64,000 nt of DNA from Bdellovibrionales bacterium (GCA_016716765.1 JADJVA010000025.1:496001-560000), one strand, 5' to 3'. Positions 51,895 through 61,476 are shown, counted from the stretch's first letter. Made by a program: numbers and translations. Notes: generated by a model from the letters alone, not told the origin.

Positions 51895-53445
51895 TCAAAT
51901 AGATGAATCTGCGAGGTGCAGTGGTAAAAGGACTCGGAAGCAAGTTTCCTTATAAGGCAGACTGCGAGCATAAATATTGCCCCCATGAGATTTTACGATG
52001 CCAAGGATGACAAAAAGTCCGAGTCCAGTTCCTTCTCCTTTTGGTTTGGTCGTAAAAAAGGGATCAAAAATACGTTCTAGTTTGTCTGGACTCATACCAT
52101 GACCGTTATCGACGACAAGGAGCTCGGCATATTGTCCGGGGGGGAGACCGAGATCCTTTGAATCTTCGTGTCCAATATGATTTTTTCTTAAAGAGAGTCT
52201 CAGATGCCCTTCGTTCTCTTTCATGGCATAAAGAGAATTTGTCAATAAATTGAGCAGAATTTGCTGAACTTGAGAAATGTTTCCGAGGAGAGTGAGGGAG
52301 GGTTCAATGGAAGAATCAAAGACAATCTCGGTAGGGATACTAGAGCGAAACATACTTACAAAATCGCAAGTGATCGAACTCATATCAAAAGACGTTTTTT
52401 CAATTTTTTCATTGCGGCTGTACGACAGAATTTGATGAATGAGTTGGCGTCCGCGCACGCAGGCAGAAAGTGCCTTTTCCAAATAGACTTTGGATTTTTC
52501 ACATAAGGTGTTATCCTGATCAGCCAATTCTATAGACATAGAAATGATTTGAAGAAAGTTATTGAAATCATGAGCAATGCCACGGGCGAGGGTACCCAAG
52601 GCCTCCATTTTTTGAGTTTGCTGAAGCTGCTTTTCTAAAAGCAGCCGTTTCTCTTCGTTATTTTTTTCTGCCGTGATATCAATCAGGACTCCATTCCATA
52701 AAGTTTGACCGTTGGACGACTTGCGTGGACTTGATGAGCCGCGAAGCCAACGAATATCATTATTAGGCAAGACGATCCTGAATTCAGCTTTCCAACTAGA
52801 CACTTTACGATATGAGGTCTCAATGCTAAGAAAAAAATCTTTCAGATCGTCCTGATGAATCAGTCGAAAAATATTTGCGATATTTCTTGTTGCATCAGCT
52901 CTCGTGACATGAAAAATGTCCCAGATTCGCTCGCTAGCAAAAACCAGACGATATTTGCCTTTCTTTGAACGGAAAAACTGATAAACCATCCCGGGTATAT
53001 TGGAGACTATCTCGTCGTACCTTGATTGACTTTCTTTTAAAGCCAATTCGGCCTTTCGGCGATCAGTGATCTCAGTCAATAAAATGAGTAGATGAGAGAC
53101 TCGACCTTTTTCAAACAGAGGTTTTACTTGAGCTGCAAACCAGGTAAAGGGCAGGCCAGTAGAGGTTCCTGCTTCGTAGGTGGTAATTTGACCAGTATGG
53201 ATAGCTTTTTGAAATGCCTCCTTAATGACTATTATGTCATCAGGCCTTGCATAATCGAACACGTTGGTTCCAACGACATCCTCGTTCTTGTAGGGGCGAA
53301 TCGTCTTGTTAATAAAGGTTATATTGGCCTCGAGGTCGGTGACAAAAACCATGCCTGGGATGTGTTGAAGGCAATGATACAGGTCTTGCATTTTATAGCT
53401 TGAATTCTCGCCCGTACTATCAAATAAAGATTTTGTTAAAGGCAT
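51895..53445 (-). CDS. Two-PAS sensor histidine kinase, soluble
   Basis: About 516 residues. PAS1 spans about 25-140 ('LQHIPGMVFVTDLEANITFINKTIRPY'), PAS2 about 150-275 with a PAC motif ('DIRWLRGSSSPRKSSNGQTLWNGVLIDITAEK'). A HisKA domain holds the phospho-His ('ARGIAHDFNNFLQII'), and HATPase_c shows the N box 'LLNLLTNSLYAM', G1 'VVDNGHGMS', F 'IFDPFFTTK' and G2 'GEGTGLGLFVILGIV'. There is no transmembrane segment, so it senses a cytoplasmic signal. ATG 53445 has AGGAG upstream; longer in-frame starts lack one. No regulator gene is adjacent. Confidence 0.92.
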   Translation of the reverse strand: MPLTKSLFDSTGENSSYKMQDLYHCLQHIPGMVFVTDLEANITFINKTIRPYKNEDVVGTNVFDYARPDDIIVIKEAFQKAIHTGQITTYEAGTSTGLPFTWFAAQVKPLFEKGRVSHLLILLTEITDRRKAELALKESQSRYDEIVSNIPGMVYQFFRSKKGKYRLVFASERIWDIFHVTRADATRNIANIFRLIHQDDLKDFFLSIETSYRKVSSWKAEFRIVLPNNDIRWLRGSSSPRKSSNGQTLWNGVLIDITAEKNNEEKRLLLEKQLQQTQKMEALGTLARGIAHDFNNFLQIISMSIELADQDNTLCEKSKVYLEKALSACVRGRQLIHQILSYSRNEKIEKTSFDMSSITCDFVSMFRSSIPTEIVFDSSIEPSLTLLGNISQVQQILLNLLTNSLYAMKENEGHLRLSLRKNHIGHEDSKDLGLPPGQYAELLVVDNGHGMSPDKLERIFDPFFTTKPKGEGTGLGLFVILGIVKSHGGNIYARSLPYKETCFRVLLPLHLADSSI

Positions 53446-53527
53446 TCCAACTCCTGCCACTTCGGATATGAATAAGAAAACATAGAAATTAATACCTGCA
53501 TTTATCAAGCCATAAAGAAGATCTTAA

Positions 53528-54490
53528 TTAATTGTTTCCGATCCAAATATACTCTGCTCTAGAGCCATACCTTGCGTGAGGCATCATGGTTTGTTCGATT
53601 TCTGATTCTTCCATTTCGCTGATTGCAACTTGCGAAATGACGAGGGTCTTGGCCCATCCGCGATTTCGGATTTTGTCAGGTAGGCCTCCTCCGTAGGCGG
53701 CGTGGAAATCACCCACAAGGATGATCAAAATTTGTTGAGGGAATTTTTCCATATAACTCACGGCTCGCCAAGCCATCGTTTCATCCCAGATACTCTGGGC
53801 CTCGAAGTATCTGGCAATGGATTCTTGTGGAATACTGTGTCCACCGCGAAGGATAGTTTCTCGAAATCGTTCAAAATAGTTTTTGTTTCCAAGAGACCAA
53901 TTCGGGGGAAGAAGGGCGATCTCATCAGCAGTTAAGCTTTCTACTCCTGTTCTCTTCACCTTTGCTGTGATCCCCTTTGGAGCGTTTAAGGCCAAGGTTG
54001 TGCCTCCTGCACCAGGAGGAAATAGAACCAAGGGGCGGTAATAGCTCCAGGGAATGCCACCCCATTCGATAGAAGTCAAAAATTCACTGTCTTGTATGTT
54101 TCCGCTGAGAAAGTCATACACTGTGTCCTGTTTGGTATAGTCAAAAAACTCCATGCCAAGACTGAGTCCCTTGTGGAAGCCTTTTTTTATGTGCTGAAGA
54201 ACCTCCATCTGGTGCTGATGGTGAGATGGGTTGTCATGTAATTCTGAGATTATAAGGATGCTGCCAGGGCCGACCTGACTCAAAGCTTCTTCGAGGCTCT
54301 TTAGCCTGAGTGAAGAGCCATCATAAATCTGGTTGTCAGAATAGGTCGCAGCCATAGGAGAGGCTTGGATTCCTAGCAAGAATGACGCGATACAAAACGC
54401 TCTCAGGACAGGTCTCCCAAATAACCGAGGTATTTTCCGATACCAGAAACTATTCTCCGTAATTGTCCGTTCTTTGCTATAACATTGCAT
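53528..54490 (-). CDS. ChaN-like (DUF399) exported protein
   Basis: About 320 residues. A leader region ('LFGRPVLRAFCIASFLLGIQASPMAA') looks like a signal peptide with cleavage after AxA. The ChaN-type core includes 'ILIISELHDNPSHHQHQMEVLQHIKK', 'LSLGMEFFDYTKQDTV' and 'ILIILVGDFHAAYGGGLPDKI', with the conserved His and Glu residues. ChaN of Campylobacter and relatives binds heme. ATG 54490 overlaps the XRE gene by 14 bp (coupled); the frame is open to 54535. No ribosome site is evident. Confidence 0.82.
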   Translation of the reverse strand: MQCYSKERTITENSFWYRKIPRLFGRPVLRAFCIASFLLGIQASPMAATYSDNQIYDGSSLRLKSLEEALSQVGPGSILIISELHDNPSHHQHQMEVLQHIKKGFHKGLSLGMEFFDYTKQDTVYDFLSGNIQDSEFLTSIEWGGIPWSYYRPLVLFPPGAGGTTLALNAPKGITAKVKRTGVESLTADEIALLPPNWSLGNKNYFERFRETILRGGHSIPQESIARYFEAQSIWDETMAWRAVSYMEKFPQQILIILVGDFHAAYGGGLPDKIRNRGWAKTLVISQVAISEMEESEIEQTMMPHARYGSRAEYIWIGNN

Positions 54491-54782
54491 TGAGTTTGTT
54501 TTTGAGTTGTTTGAATCCCTCTTCCATGGCTTCAATTTCTGAAAGAAGCTGTGCTTGCTCGGGTCGGGTGCCTGTGAGCAATTCGGTCAGACTTACCTCA
54601 AGAGCTTGGGCCATTCTGACGTATGGCTCTCCCTGAATGGCCCTTCCCACTTCCCACTCTCGATAGGTTGTTTCTGGGACGCCCACTCGGCGGGCCATTT
54701 CTCGCATTGTGAGGCCCTTGGCCTTTCGCAGTGTTCTCAATCGTTCATGAAATGTAACGGATGCCATGGATAAAGTTGACAT
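54477..54782 (-). CDS. XRE-family regulator overlapping the ChaN gene
   Basis: About 101 residues. The HTH runs from 'FHERLRTLRKAKGLTMREMARRVGVPETTYREWEVGRAIQGEPYVRMAQALEVSLTELL'. A short coiled-coil tail follows ('EIEAMEEGFKQLKNKLNAML'), suggesting dimerisation. ATG 54782 has GGAGGGGG upstream; longer starts in the same frame lack one. It is the first gene of a two-gene unit with chaN-like and could control it by autoregulation. Confidence 0.88.
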   Translation of the reverse strand: MSTLSMASVTFHERLRTLRKAKGLTMREMARRVGVPETTYREWEVGRAIQGEPYVRMAQALEVSLTELLTGTRPEQAQLLSEIEAMEEGFKQLKNKLNAML

Positions 54783-54851
54783 GAATTCCCCCTCCGAAAA
54801 AGACACTTCTCGGTCTATGCTAAGAGTAGCGAAGAGCTTCATCTAAGTAAA

Positions 54852-54879
54852 ATTATATGAAATAAATGTCTTTATTGAA
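54852..54879 (-). promoter_or_regulatory. Candidate promoter of the XRE/ChaN unit
   Basis: On the minus strand, TTCAAT (54879-54874), 16-bp spacer, TATAAT (54857-54852), about 70 bp before the XRE start. The -10 is perfect, the -35 weak. Confidence 0.5.
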
Positions 54880-54976
54880 TTTTTTTTACTGATCTGACCC
54901 GGTGAAAGCTGGAAAGGCCTTCACTTTGGGGCTTTCTGTGGATAGTGGAAAGAAGTTAAATAGGCCATTATATAAC

Positions 54977-55951
54977 CTACCAACCAAGAATATAAGCGAA
55001 CATGAGGGGAGCGACAATTGTGGCATCACTCTCAACGATAAAGCTGGGTGTGTCTTTGGTGAGCTTACCCCATGTGATTTTTTCGTTTGGAAAGGCGCCT
55101 GAATAAGAACCGTAGCTTGTTGTCGAATCACTGATCTGACAGAAGTATCCCCATTTTCGAACATCCTCTAGTTCTAAATCCTTTTCTAGCATGGGAACAA
55201 CACAGATTGGAAAGTCGCCAGCAATTCCACCGCCTATCTGAAAAAAACCAAGGCTAGATTTAGCTGTCGTTGAACGATACCACTCAGAGATATACATCAT
55301 ATACTCAATCCCATTTTTGACCGTATTGGGACTTTTGAAATCTCCGGATAGGCAGCTTGCTGCAAAGTGGTTTCCCATTGTTGAGTCTTCCCATCCAGGA
55401 ACAAAGATAGGAAGTTTCCTTTCCCACGCGGCATACAGCCATGAATCTTTGGGATCTATATGAAAACTGTTATCCAGCATTTTTCTTTCAAACAGCTGGT
55501 AAAATATTTCATGAGGAAAAAAACGTTGATCCTTGGACTCAGCCTCCTGAATGACTCGCTTAATGTGTGAATGAATGGCCTTGAAGGCCTTGTCTTCAGG
55601 AATGCAGGTGTCGGTCACTCGATTGTAGCCTTCGAGAAAGAGCTTGTGCTCGTCATCTTTAGTCAAACTACGAAAATCTTTAATTTGTTTGTAGTGGTTA
55701 TGAGCAACTAAATTGAAAACATCTTCTTCGAGATTAGCTCCCGTGCACGAAATGGCGTGGACCTGATCTTTACGAATCATCTCAGCCAGGGACTTACCCA
55801 ATTCTGCCGTGCTCATCGCGCCTGCGAGAGTAACAAGGATTTTCCCTCCATTTTTTGTGTGATCGACGTAGGCTTCAGCCGCCCATCGCAAAGTCTTTGC
55901 GTTAAAATGGCGATAGTGGGTGTCAATAAACTGGCTGATCGGGCCTGACAT
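54977..55951 (-). CDS. Deoxyhypusine synthase-like protein
   Basis: 324 residues, the length of a DHS. Motifs are 'KILVTLAGAMSTAELGKSLAEMIRKDQVHAISCTGANLEEDVFNLVAHNHYK' (NAD/spermidine loop), 'LPIFVPGWEDSTMGNHFA', 'FFQIGGGIAGDFPICV' and Lys region 'AFPNEKITWGKLTKDTPSFIVESDATIVAPLM', which holds the substrate Lys. Bacteria lack eIF5A, so the bacterial homologues probably make polyamine derivatives such as homospermidine, or modify an unknown protein. AAGGAG precedes the ATG. It is followed by an AcuI-like gene on the same strand, upstream. Confidence 0.9.
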   Translation of the reverse strand: MSGPISQFIDTHYRHFNAKTLRWAAEAYVDHTKNGGKILVTLAGAMSTAELGKSLAEMIRKDQVHAISCTGANLEEDVFNLVAHNHYKQIKDFRSLTKDDEHKLFLEGYNRVTDTCIPEDKAFKAIHSHIKRVIQEAESKDQRFFPHEIFYQLFERKMLDNSFHIDPKDSWLYAAWERKLPIFVPGWEDSTMGNHFAASCLSGDFKSPNTVKNGIEYMMYISEWYRSTTAKSSLGFFQIGGGIAGDFPICVVPMLEKDLELEDVRKWGYFCQISDSTTSYGSYSGAFPNEKITWGKLTKDTPSFIVESDATIVAPLMFAYILGW

Positions 55952-56052
55952 AGAAGCCTGCTCCTTGTTTACAGTGATTGGAAGAAAAACTCATCTCTTC
56001 TTGCGCTGATTTCTCAATAGGTCAATATTTAGATGAGAGATTAAACGACCTG

Positions 56053-57054
56053 TCATTCTGGTCTGAAGCTGACGAGAATTCGCCCGATGTTTCGGCGCTC
56101 AAGGATTTTCTCGAATCCGCCCTCAAGGTCTCGAAGCCTGAGCGTTTGGCAGTGGATCAAAGAGAGAAGTTTAGGCTTCCACTCGGTGCTGAGCTTATTC
56201 CATAATTCAAGTCTTAATTTGGCAGGGCAGTTGGTGGAGCTGATGCCGAGAAGGCTAACACCACGTAGGATCATGGGAAACACAGTCGTGTTGAGTTGAA
56301 AATCCTCTGCCATTCCGACACTTGCGATGTTGCCCCAAAGATGGATGTGGGCAAGGAGACGGCTCAGCAATGATCCTCCGACGTTATCAATAGCTCCAGC
56401 CCAGCGGACCTTTTCAAGAGGGCGATTTCCCAAGTTGAGTTCGAAAGGCGAAATAACCTCATTTGCCCCCAGTGATTTGAGTAAATCACCCGCCTCCTGT
56501 TTGCCTGATACGGCAATAACCTCATAGCCTGACTGGGAGAGAATCTGGATGGCAGTCATGCCAACTCCACCGCTGGCTCCGGTCACCAGGAGGGGTCCCA
56601 TATCGGGCTTTTGCCCATTCGCTTCCAGTCGAGACAGGCACAGTGCTGCTGTAAAACCAGCAGTCCCCAAAATCATTGCTTCCTTGGGAGTCAGGCCATC
56701 AGAGAGTGGGACGACCCAAGCCGCTGGCACCCGGACGTATTCGCTGTAGCCGCCATCTGAAACCTCACCCAGTCCACATCCAGTGACAAGGACGAGTTGT
56801 CCTGCGGTAAACTGGGGGCCTTGCGAAGCGATGATTTCGCCGGAAACGTCAATTCCTCCAATGAGCGGAAATTTCTTGAGAATTTTTCCTTTTCCGGTGG
56901 CCGCAAGGGCATCTTTGTAATTGATGCTGGAGTAGTGGGTTTTTATGACGACTTCTCCCTGAGAAAGCTCATCGATGTGGCAAGGCTCCAGACGTCCCTG
57001 GATTTTTCCTCCTGGGCTAGAAATTCGGTAGCATGAAAAGGAGGAGGGAATCAT
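56053..57054 (-). CDS. acuI: YhdH/AcuI-type zinc-independent quinone oxidoreductase/acryloyl-CoA reductase
   Basis: 333 residues of the medium-chain dehydrogenase superfamily. N-terminal 'THYSSINYKDALAATGKGKI', 'GIDVSGEII', 'GYSEYVRVPAAWVVPL', NADP loop 'LLVTGASGGVGMTAIQILSQSGYEVIAVSGK' and 'GAIDNVGGSLLSRLL' are the YhdH/YhfP series. The family reduces acryloyl-CoA to propionyl-CoA with NADPH. The assignment to family is firm, the substrate by analogy only. ATG has GGAG eight bases upstream. Confidence 0.9.
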   Translation of the reverse strand: MIPSSFSCYRISSPGGKIQGRLEPCHIDELSQGEVVIKTHYSSINYKDALAATGKGKILKKFPLIGGIDVSGEIIASQGPQFTAGQLVLVTGCGLGEVSDGGYSEYVRVPAAWVVPLSDGLTPKEAMILGTAGFTAALCLSRLEANGQKPDMGPLLVTGASGGVGMTAIQILSQSGYEVIAVSGKQEAGDLLKSLGANEVISPFELNLGNRPLEKVRWAGAIDNVGGSLLSRLLAHIHLWGNIASVGMAEDFQLNTTVFPMILRGVSLLGISSTNCPAKLRLELWNKLSTEWKPKLLSLIHCQTLRLRDLEGGFEKILERRNIGRILVSFRPE

Positions 57055-57186
57055 TCGGTTTGCTCCTGGTTTTAAATGTCTACTGTCAGAGCAAGGAAAC
57101 TAAATGAAAACGGATGTGACAAGTGAAATCTATGTATTCATAGAATCAATCTTGAATTGGGGGGATCTCCTCAGCTTCAGTGATTT

Positions 57187-58116
57187 TCATGGCGAGTTCA
57201 AGTGAATCGCCTGCTGCAATTTACAAATTCTGTGTTGTTCGCAAAAAAAATAGACATAGGGGTAACCCAATCCTGCCAATTGCGTCGCAAGTTCACTGTT
57301 TTGAGAAGTCCTCTTTAAAATAAAAACCGTGCCCACACTCAAAAATTGCGGCGAAAAACCGGCACCCCTTGCTGCGCCCATATAAGTCATGGGAACAATG
57401 TTCTCGAGTGAATTGTCCCCAATAGACTCTGCCATTTCAAAAAAATGATTTCCACGCAAATGGTCTTCCTTTTCACGGAGTACTTTGCGCAATTTGCCCT
57501 CAAACTTTTTAGAATTAAATGCGCCGTCTATTATGGATAGAAGAGAAAGAGATGATAGATTTGGCTCATCTTTCCACTTCACGAAGCTGTCTAGTTGCTG
57601 TTCTAGAGGCCTCAAGTGCAATGAGATTCTAGCTGCGCTTGGGATATCACCATCCAGTATGAGCTGGCTCAGACTCTTTCTGTGGCTGAAGCTAAAATCG
57701 AGTCTTATGCCAAACGCATCAAGGAATTGCCTGGCAAACTGCTTACCAGATTCAGATGCATTCCACACACCAAAAATATTTTCGTTAGTTGATTTGTCGA
57801 TTGGAAGAAGGCCAATATCAAGATCGTAAATTGCCCCCCAGTATTTGTGAGTTCGACTACCATGGATTTCAAACCCACTCATCTCCTCCCAGATCGAAGT
57901 GTTTTCAATTGAATTCAGAAGAGACTGCATTGCTTCTGGGCGCACCTGGAGATGGGCAGATAATTTATCCAAATTGCTTGACGCCTCTGTAACTAATTGC
58001 CTATGGCAGCGGTCCGAATTTCGGCCTGGCTCACTAAAACGGTAACTTGATGCGCCACTGAAACTGCATAAAAAAATGAGTTTGAAACTGATAGCAATCC
58101 ATATGAGCCTTTGCAT
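57187..58116 (-). CDS. Exported protein with a nucleotidyltransferase-like motif
   Basis: 309 residues. A signal peptide with hydrophobic core (residues 4-22, cleavage near 'SGASS') is followed by a helical region. 'FEIHGSRTHKYWGAIYDLDIGLLP' fits the polymerase-beta-type nucleotidyltransferase pattern hG[GS]...D-x-D: Gly 86-Ser 87 and Asp 98/Asp 100. The remainder is mostly helical, with 'FVKWKDEPNLSSLSLLSIIDG' and two late Cys (CEQHRIC) that could form a disulfide. An exported nucleotidyltransferase is odd because nucleotides are scarce outside the cytoplasm. The motif is suggestive, not decisive; I recognise no named family. Confidence 0.55.
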   Translation of the reverse strand: MQRLIWIAISFKLIFLCSFSGASSYRFSEPGRNSDRCHRQLVTEASSNLDKLSAHLQVRPEAMQSLLNSIENTSIWEEMSGFEIHGSRTHKYWGAIYDLDIGLLPIDKSTNENIFGVWNASESGKQFARQFLDAFGIRLDFSFSHRKSLSQLILDGDIPSAARISLHLRPLEQQLDSFVKWKDEPNLSSLSLLSIIDGAFNSKKFEGKLRKVLREKEDHLRGNHFFEMAESIGDNSLENIVPMTYMGAARGAGFSPQFLSVGTVFILKRTSQNSELATQLAGLGYPYVYFFCEQHRICKLQQAIHLNSP

Positions 58117-58581
58117 AGGGTAGAATTAGCTCCAATTCTTCAACTTAATTTGTAATGTGAGATTTCACTAAGCTGTGGGATTTTCGAATCTTATACCTTT
58201 TAGCCTATTTCCATGAGCTAATCAATACCGGAGAGGTCTCATTTTTGGTTGAAAGTCGGGAACCGCTTTCAGGAATTCTATCTGACTTTTCTGCCGTTCT
58301 TGCTTTTTGTCAACGGACTCCGTTTGCAAATATTTAAGTGTCAGGGGAAAACCGCCCTTTTGTTATTGGCTACGACTTTCCCCATCATACAGCTATGATA
58401 GAGCTACGGTGACTTCGATCTTTAGCTAAACATCATCAATTCCAAATCCCATTAATGCGCTTCGCCATACTGCCTGTTTCGCAAGAACTCAAGAGACATG
58501 GCCCTCTTTAAGGGAGATAGTTATTCTAAAATATTTTAAAGTTTCAGAGGATTCTATAAAAGGATTTTAAGGAGAAGTGGA
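58117..58581. other. 465-bp intergenic region without a recognised gene
   Basis: Lies between divergent genes. I see no open frame of note, no tRNA and no strong promoter. TGAAAG/CTTTCA are inverted around 58252-58275. Ribosome site AAGGAG precedes the ATG at 58582. Confidence 0.5.
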
Positions 58582-61467
58582 ATGACTCGCTGGAGATCGA
58601 TCCTATTTTTTATTGTGGCATTGATGGGTCAAATATCTTTTGGCATGGCGACAAAAATTGAGAAGTTCCAGGAGTCAGATTTTGTGGGACCGATCCGCCA
58701 ACTGACCTTTGCCGGTGCTCGAAGCGGAGAAGGCTACTATCGCAGGGATGGAAAGCACATCGTATTTCAAAGTGAAAGAGATGCTGACAATCCGTTCTAC
58801 CAGATTTATTTAATGAATTTACGTGATGGATCTTCGCGCCGAATTTCGCCAGGCATTGGCAAAACGACCTGTGCCTGGATTCACCCAAATCAGGACAAAG
58901 TCATTTTTGCTTCAACTCACCTGGATCCCCGGGCTCATCAAAAACAGAAAGAAGAATTAGAAATCCGAGCTTCGGGAAAAAAGCGTCCCTATTCTTGGGA
59001 TTACGATGAAAACTACGATTTATTTGTTTCTGATTTTGGCGGTCAGAACACGAAGCGCCTGACAAGCACAAAAGGGTATGATGCGGAAGCTTCCTTTTCT
59101 CCGGACGGAGGGTGGATCGTCTTCGCTTCGAATAGGTCAGGATATCTCGAAAAACTTTCTGAGGAGGATTCTAAAAAATTTGCTTCCGATCCTTCCTATG
59201 AAATGGACCTCTATTTGATGCGCTCTGACGGGACAGATTTGAAGCGACTCACGACGACGAAAGGTTATGACGGCGGACCATTTTTTAATGCTGACGGAAC
59301 CAAAATTACATGGCGAAGATTTTCGCCTGATGGCCGAAGCAGTGAGATATTCACAATGAACTTCGATGGTTCCAATGTTCAACAGTTGACTCAGTTTGGT
59401 CAGGTATCATGGGCTCCTTTTTATCATCCTTCAGGTGATTACCTGATTTTTTCTGCCAACTTAAGTGGCGGTCATAATTTCGAACTATTTCTGGTCAGAG
59501 CAGATGGTCAAGGTTCTGTTGTGCAAGTGAGTGAACATGAGGGATTTGATGGCTTGGCCGTTTTTAGCCCAGATGGAGGAGAGCTTGCTTGGACTTCTGG
59601 ACGCGGCTTTCAGGGGAAACCCCAGATTGTTCGTGCCAAGTGGAATGACCAAGCCGCTCGCAAGGCCTTGGGATTGCCTAAAGAAGGAATGAGTCTGCCA
59701 TACATCCAATCTCAAGCCGGCATTGATCGACTGGGATTCGAAGCCCACGTCCGGTATTTAAGTTCACAGAAGCTGGCTGGTCGCTTGACTGGATCAGAGG
59801 GAGAAAGGTTGGCTGCTGAGTACATAGAGCGAATCTTTAAGTCTTTGGGCTTAGAACCATTGAGGGGTTCAAAATCCTTTCGGCATCCGTTTGAATTTAC
59901 TCAAAAAGTCGAGATGGGAAGGGAGAGCGGGCTGAAATTGCAGTTTGCAAATCAGGAGCGTGTTTTAGAAATAGAAAAGGATTGGATTCCACTGGCTTTT
60001 TCTGCAACGGGTGAAATTTCGGCCGCCGAAGGAGTATTTGCTGGCTACGGATTGAGAGTTCCGGCTCTTGGTGGTTTTGCTGGTTATGATTCTTATCGTG
60101 ATTTAAACGTGAAGGGGAAATGGGTTGTGGTTTTTCGATATTTCCCCGATGGAACCGATGCAATTCAAAAACAACAGATCTCGCGTTACTCCACCTTGCG
60201 GGACAAGGCAATGCTTGCTCGTGATCTTGGGGCCAAAGGATTGGTTTTGGTGAGTGGTCCCAATTCGAAGGTAAAGAGGCAATTGATCGATTTTAGTTCA
60301 GACGAAATCTCGGGTTCAATGAGTTTTCCCGTTATTTCAGTCTCAGATGAAGTTGCTTCCCAATTGTTGAGCCATAGTCAGCGCGATTTAAAACTCTATC
60401 AGGAAGAATTGGATAGCGGAAAATCTGTTTCTTCGATTGAAATGGGAAAAATAGAATGGGAAGGAAAAATTGTTTTGAGCAAAGTCAAAGCAGAAGGATT
60501 TAATGTTTTGGCTCGCCTTCCGGGTCTTTCGCGAGAGGCGGTGGTCATTGGGGCTCATTACGATCATTTGGGTCGAGGTCATCGCATGAATTCTTTGGCA
60601 AAAACTGATGAGCAAGGTTTGATCCATCTTGGGGCAGACGACAATGCCTCCGGCGTCGCAGGTGTTTTGGAGATTGCTGATGAATTAGCGAGCCAGTATT
60701 CTAAGGGCAAGAGAGCCCCTCGGGACGTCATTTTTGCTCTTTGGTCTGGAGAAGAATTGGGCACTTTGGGATCAAGTCAGTTTGTTTCGGAGTTTGTCAG
60801 CAACAAGAAGATAAAGATACAGTCTTACCTGAACATGGATATGATCGGTCGGTCTAATGGCCAATTAATTATTCAAGGCATTGGTTCGAGTGCAGCTTGG
60901 GAAAGCATCATCGAGAAAGCAGTGCCTCCTTCTTCACTATCTGTGGTCCTTCAGGCGGATCCGTATTTGCCAACAGATTCAACCGCCCTCTATTTGGCGA
61001 AAGTTCCAGTGGTTAATTTTTTCACCGGAGCGCATGAAGACTATCACACACCAAGGGATCAGGCGGACAAAATCAGTTATGATCAATCCACTGAAATCGT
61101 CGGCATTGTCCATAGAGTCGCGGCCGAACTCATGACAAGAAAGAGTTCAATGCCCTATTCAGAAGTAACGGCTAAACCGGGCACGAGTTCGCGCAAGCTG
61201 AGAATATATCTTGGTACAATTCCGAACTATGCCGACGGCTCTGGAGACGGGCTTTTGCTAAGTGGGGTCCAAAAGGGAGGGCCAGGAGAGAAGGCGGGGC
61301 TCCAGCCGGGCGATAGAGTTGTAGAGATGGCCGGACACCGAGTTGAGAATATTTATGACTATACAAACGCACTCGATCGTTTAGAGATTGGAAAGGAATC
61401 TCCCATCTTGATAAAACGCAAGAATCGGGTTGTGAATCTTAAAATCGTTCCGGAAAGCCGGGACTAG
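58582..61467 (+). CDS. Exported PD40 propeller - M28 aminopeptidase - PDZ protein
   Basis: 961 residues in three parts after a signal peptide (about 1-24). Residues 35-360 hold TolB-like PD40 repeats ('ASFSPDGGWIVFASNRSG', 'AVFSPDGGELAWTSGRG'). Residues 385-850 are an M28 peptidase with inserted PA domain (about 470-620) and all zinc ligands: His 659 in 'IGAHYDHLG', Asp 686 in 'LGADDNASG', the Glu pair in 'LWSGEELGTLGSSQF', Asp in 'LNMDMIGRS' and His in 'EDYHTPRD'. Residues 870-955 are a PDZ domain ('GVQKGGPGEKAGLQPGDRVVEMAG'). It is likely a periplasmic or surface protease for peptides. AAGGAG lies upstream of the ATG. Confidence 0.93.
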   Translation: MTRWRSILFFIVALMGQISFGMATKIEKFQESDFVGPIRQLTFAGARSGEGYYRRDGKHIVFQSERDADNPFYQIYLMNLRDGSSRRISPGIGKTTCAWIHPNQDKVIFASTHLDPRAHQKQKEELEIRASGKKRPYSWDYDENYDLFVSDFGGQNTKRLTSTKGYDAEASFSPDGGWIVFASNRSGYLEKLSEEDSKKFASDPSYEMDLYLMRSDGTDLKRLTTTKGYDGGPFFNADGTKITWRRFSPDGRSSEIFTMNFDGSNVQQLTQFGQVSWAPFYHPSGDYLIFSANLSGGHNFELFLVRADGQGSVVQVSEHEGFDGLAVFSPDGGELAWTSGRGFQGKPQIVRAKWNDQAARKALGLPKEGMSLPYIQSQAGIDRLGFEAHVRYLSSQKLAGRLTGSEGERLAAEYIERIFKSLGLEPLRGSKSFRHPFEFTQKVEMGRESGLKLQFANQERVLEIEKDWIPLAFSATGEISAAEGVFAGYGLRVPALGGFAGYDSYRDLNVKGKWVVVFRYFPDGTDAIQKQQISRYSTLRDKAMLARDLGAKGLVLVSGPNSKVKRQLIDFSSDEISGSMSFPVISVSDEVASQLLSHSQRDLKLYQEELDSGKSVSSIEMGKIEWEGKIVLSKVKAEGFNVLARLPGLSREAVVIGAHYDHLGRGHRMNSLAKTDEQGLIHLGADDNASGVAGVLEIADELASQYSKGKRAPRDVIFALWSGEELGTLGSSQFVSEFVSNKKIKIQSYLNMDMIGRSNGQLIIQGIGSSAAWESIIEKAVPPSSLSVVLQADPYLPTDSTALYLAKVPVVNFFTGAHEDYHTPRDQADKISYDQSTEIVGIVHRVAAELMTRKSSMPYSEVTAKPGTSSRKLRIYLGTIPNYADGSGDGLLLSGVQKGGPGEKAGLQPGDRVVEMAGHRVENIYDYTNALDRLEIGKESPILIKRKNRVVNLKIVPESRD

Positions 61468-61476
61468 ATGAATCAC

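Noticed and set aside
55978..56205. 75-codon plus-strand frame at the end of the AcuI-like gene
   Set aside because: It mostly overlaps the C-terminal coding region of the firm acuI gene on the other strand.
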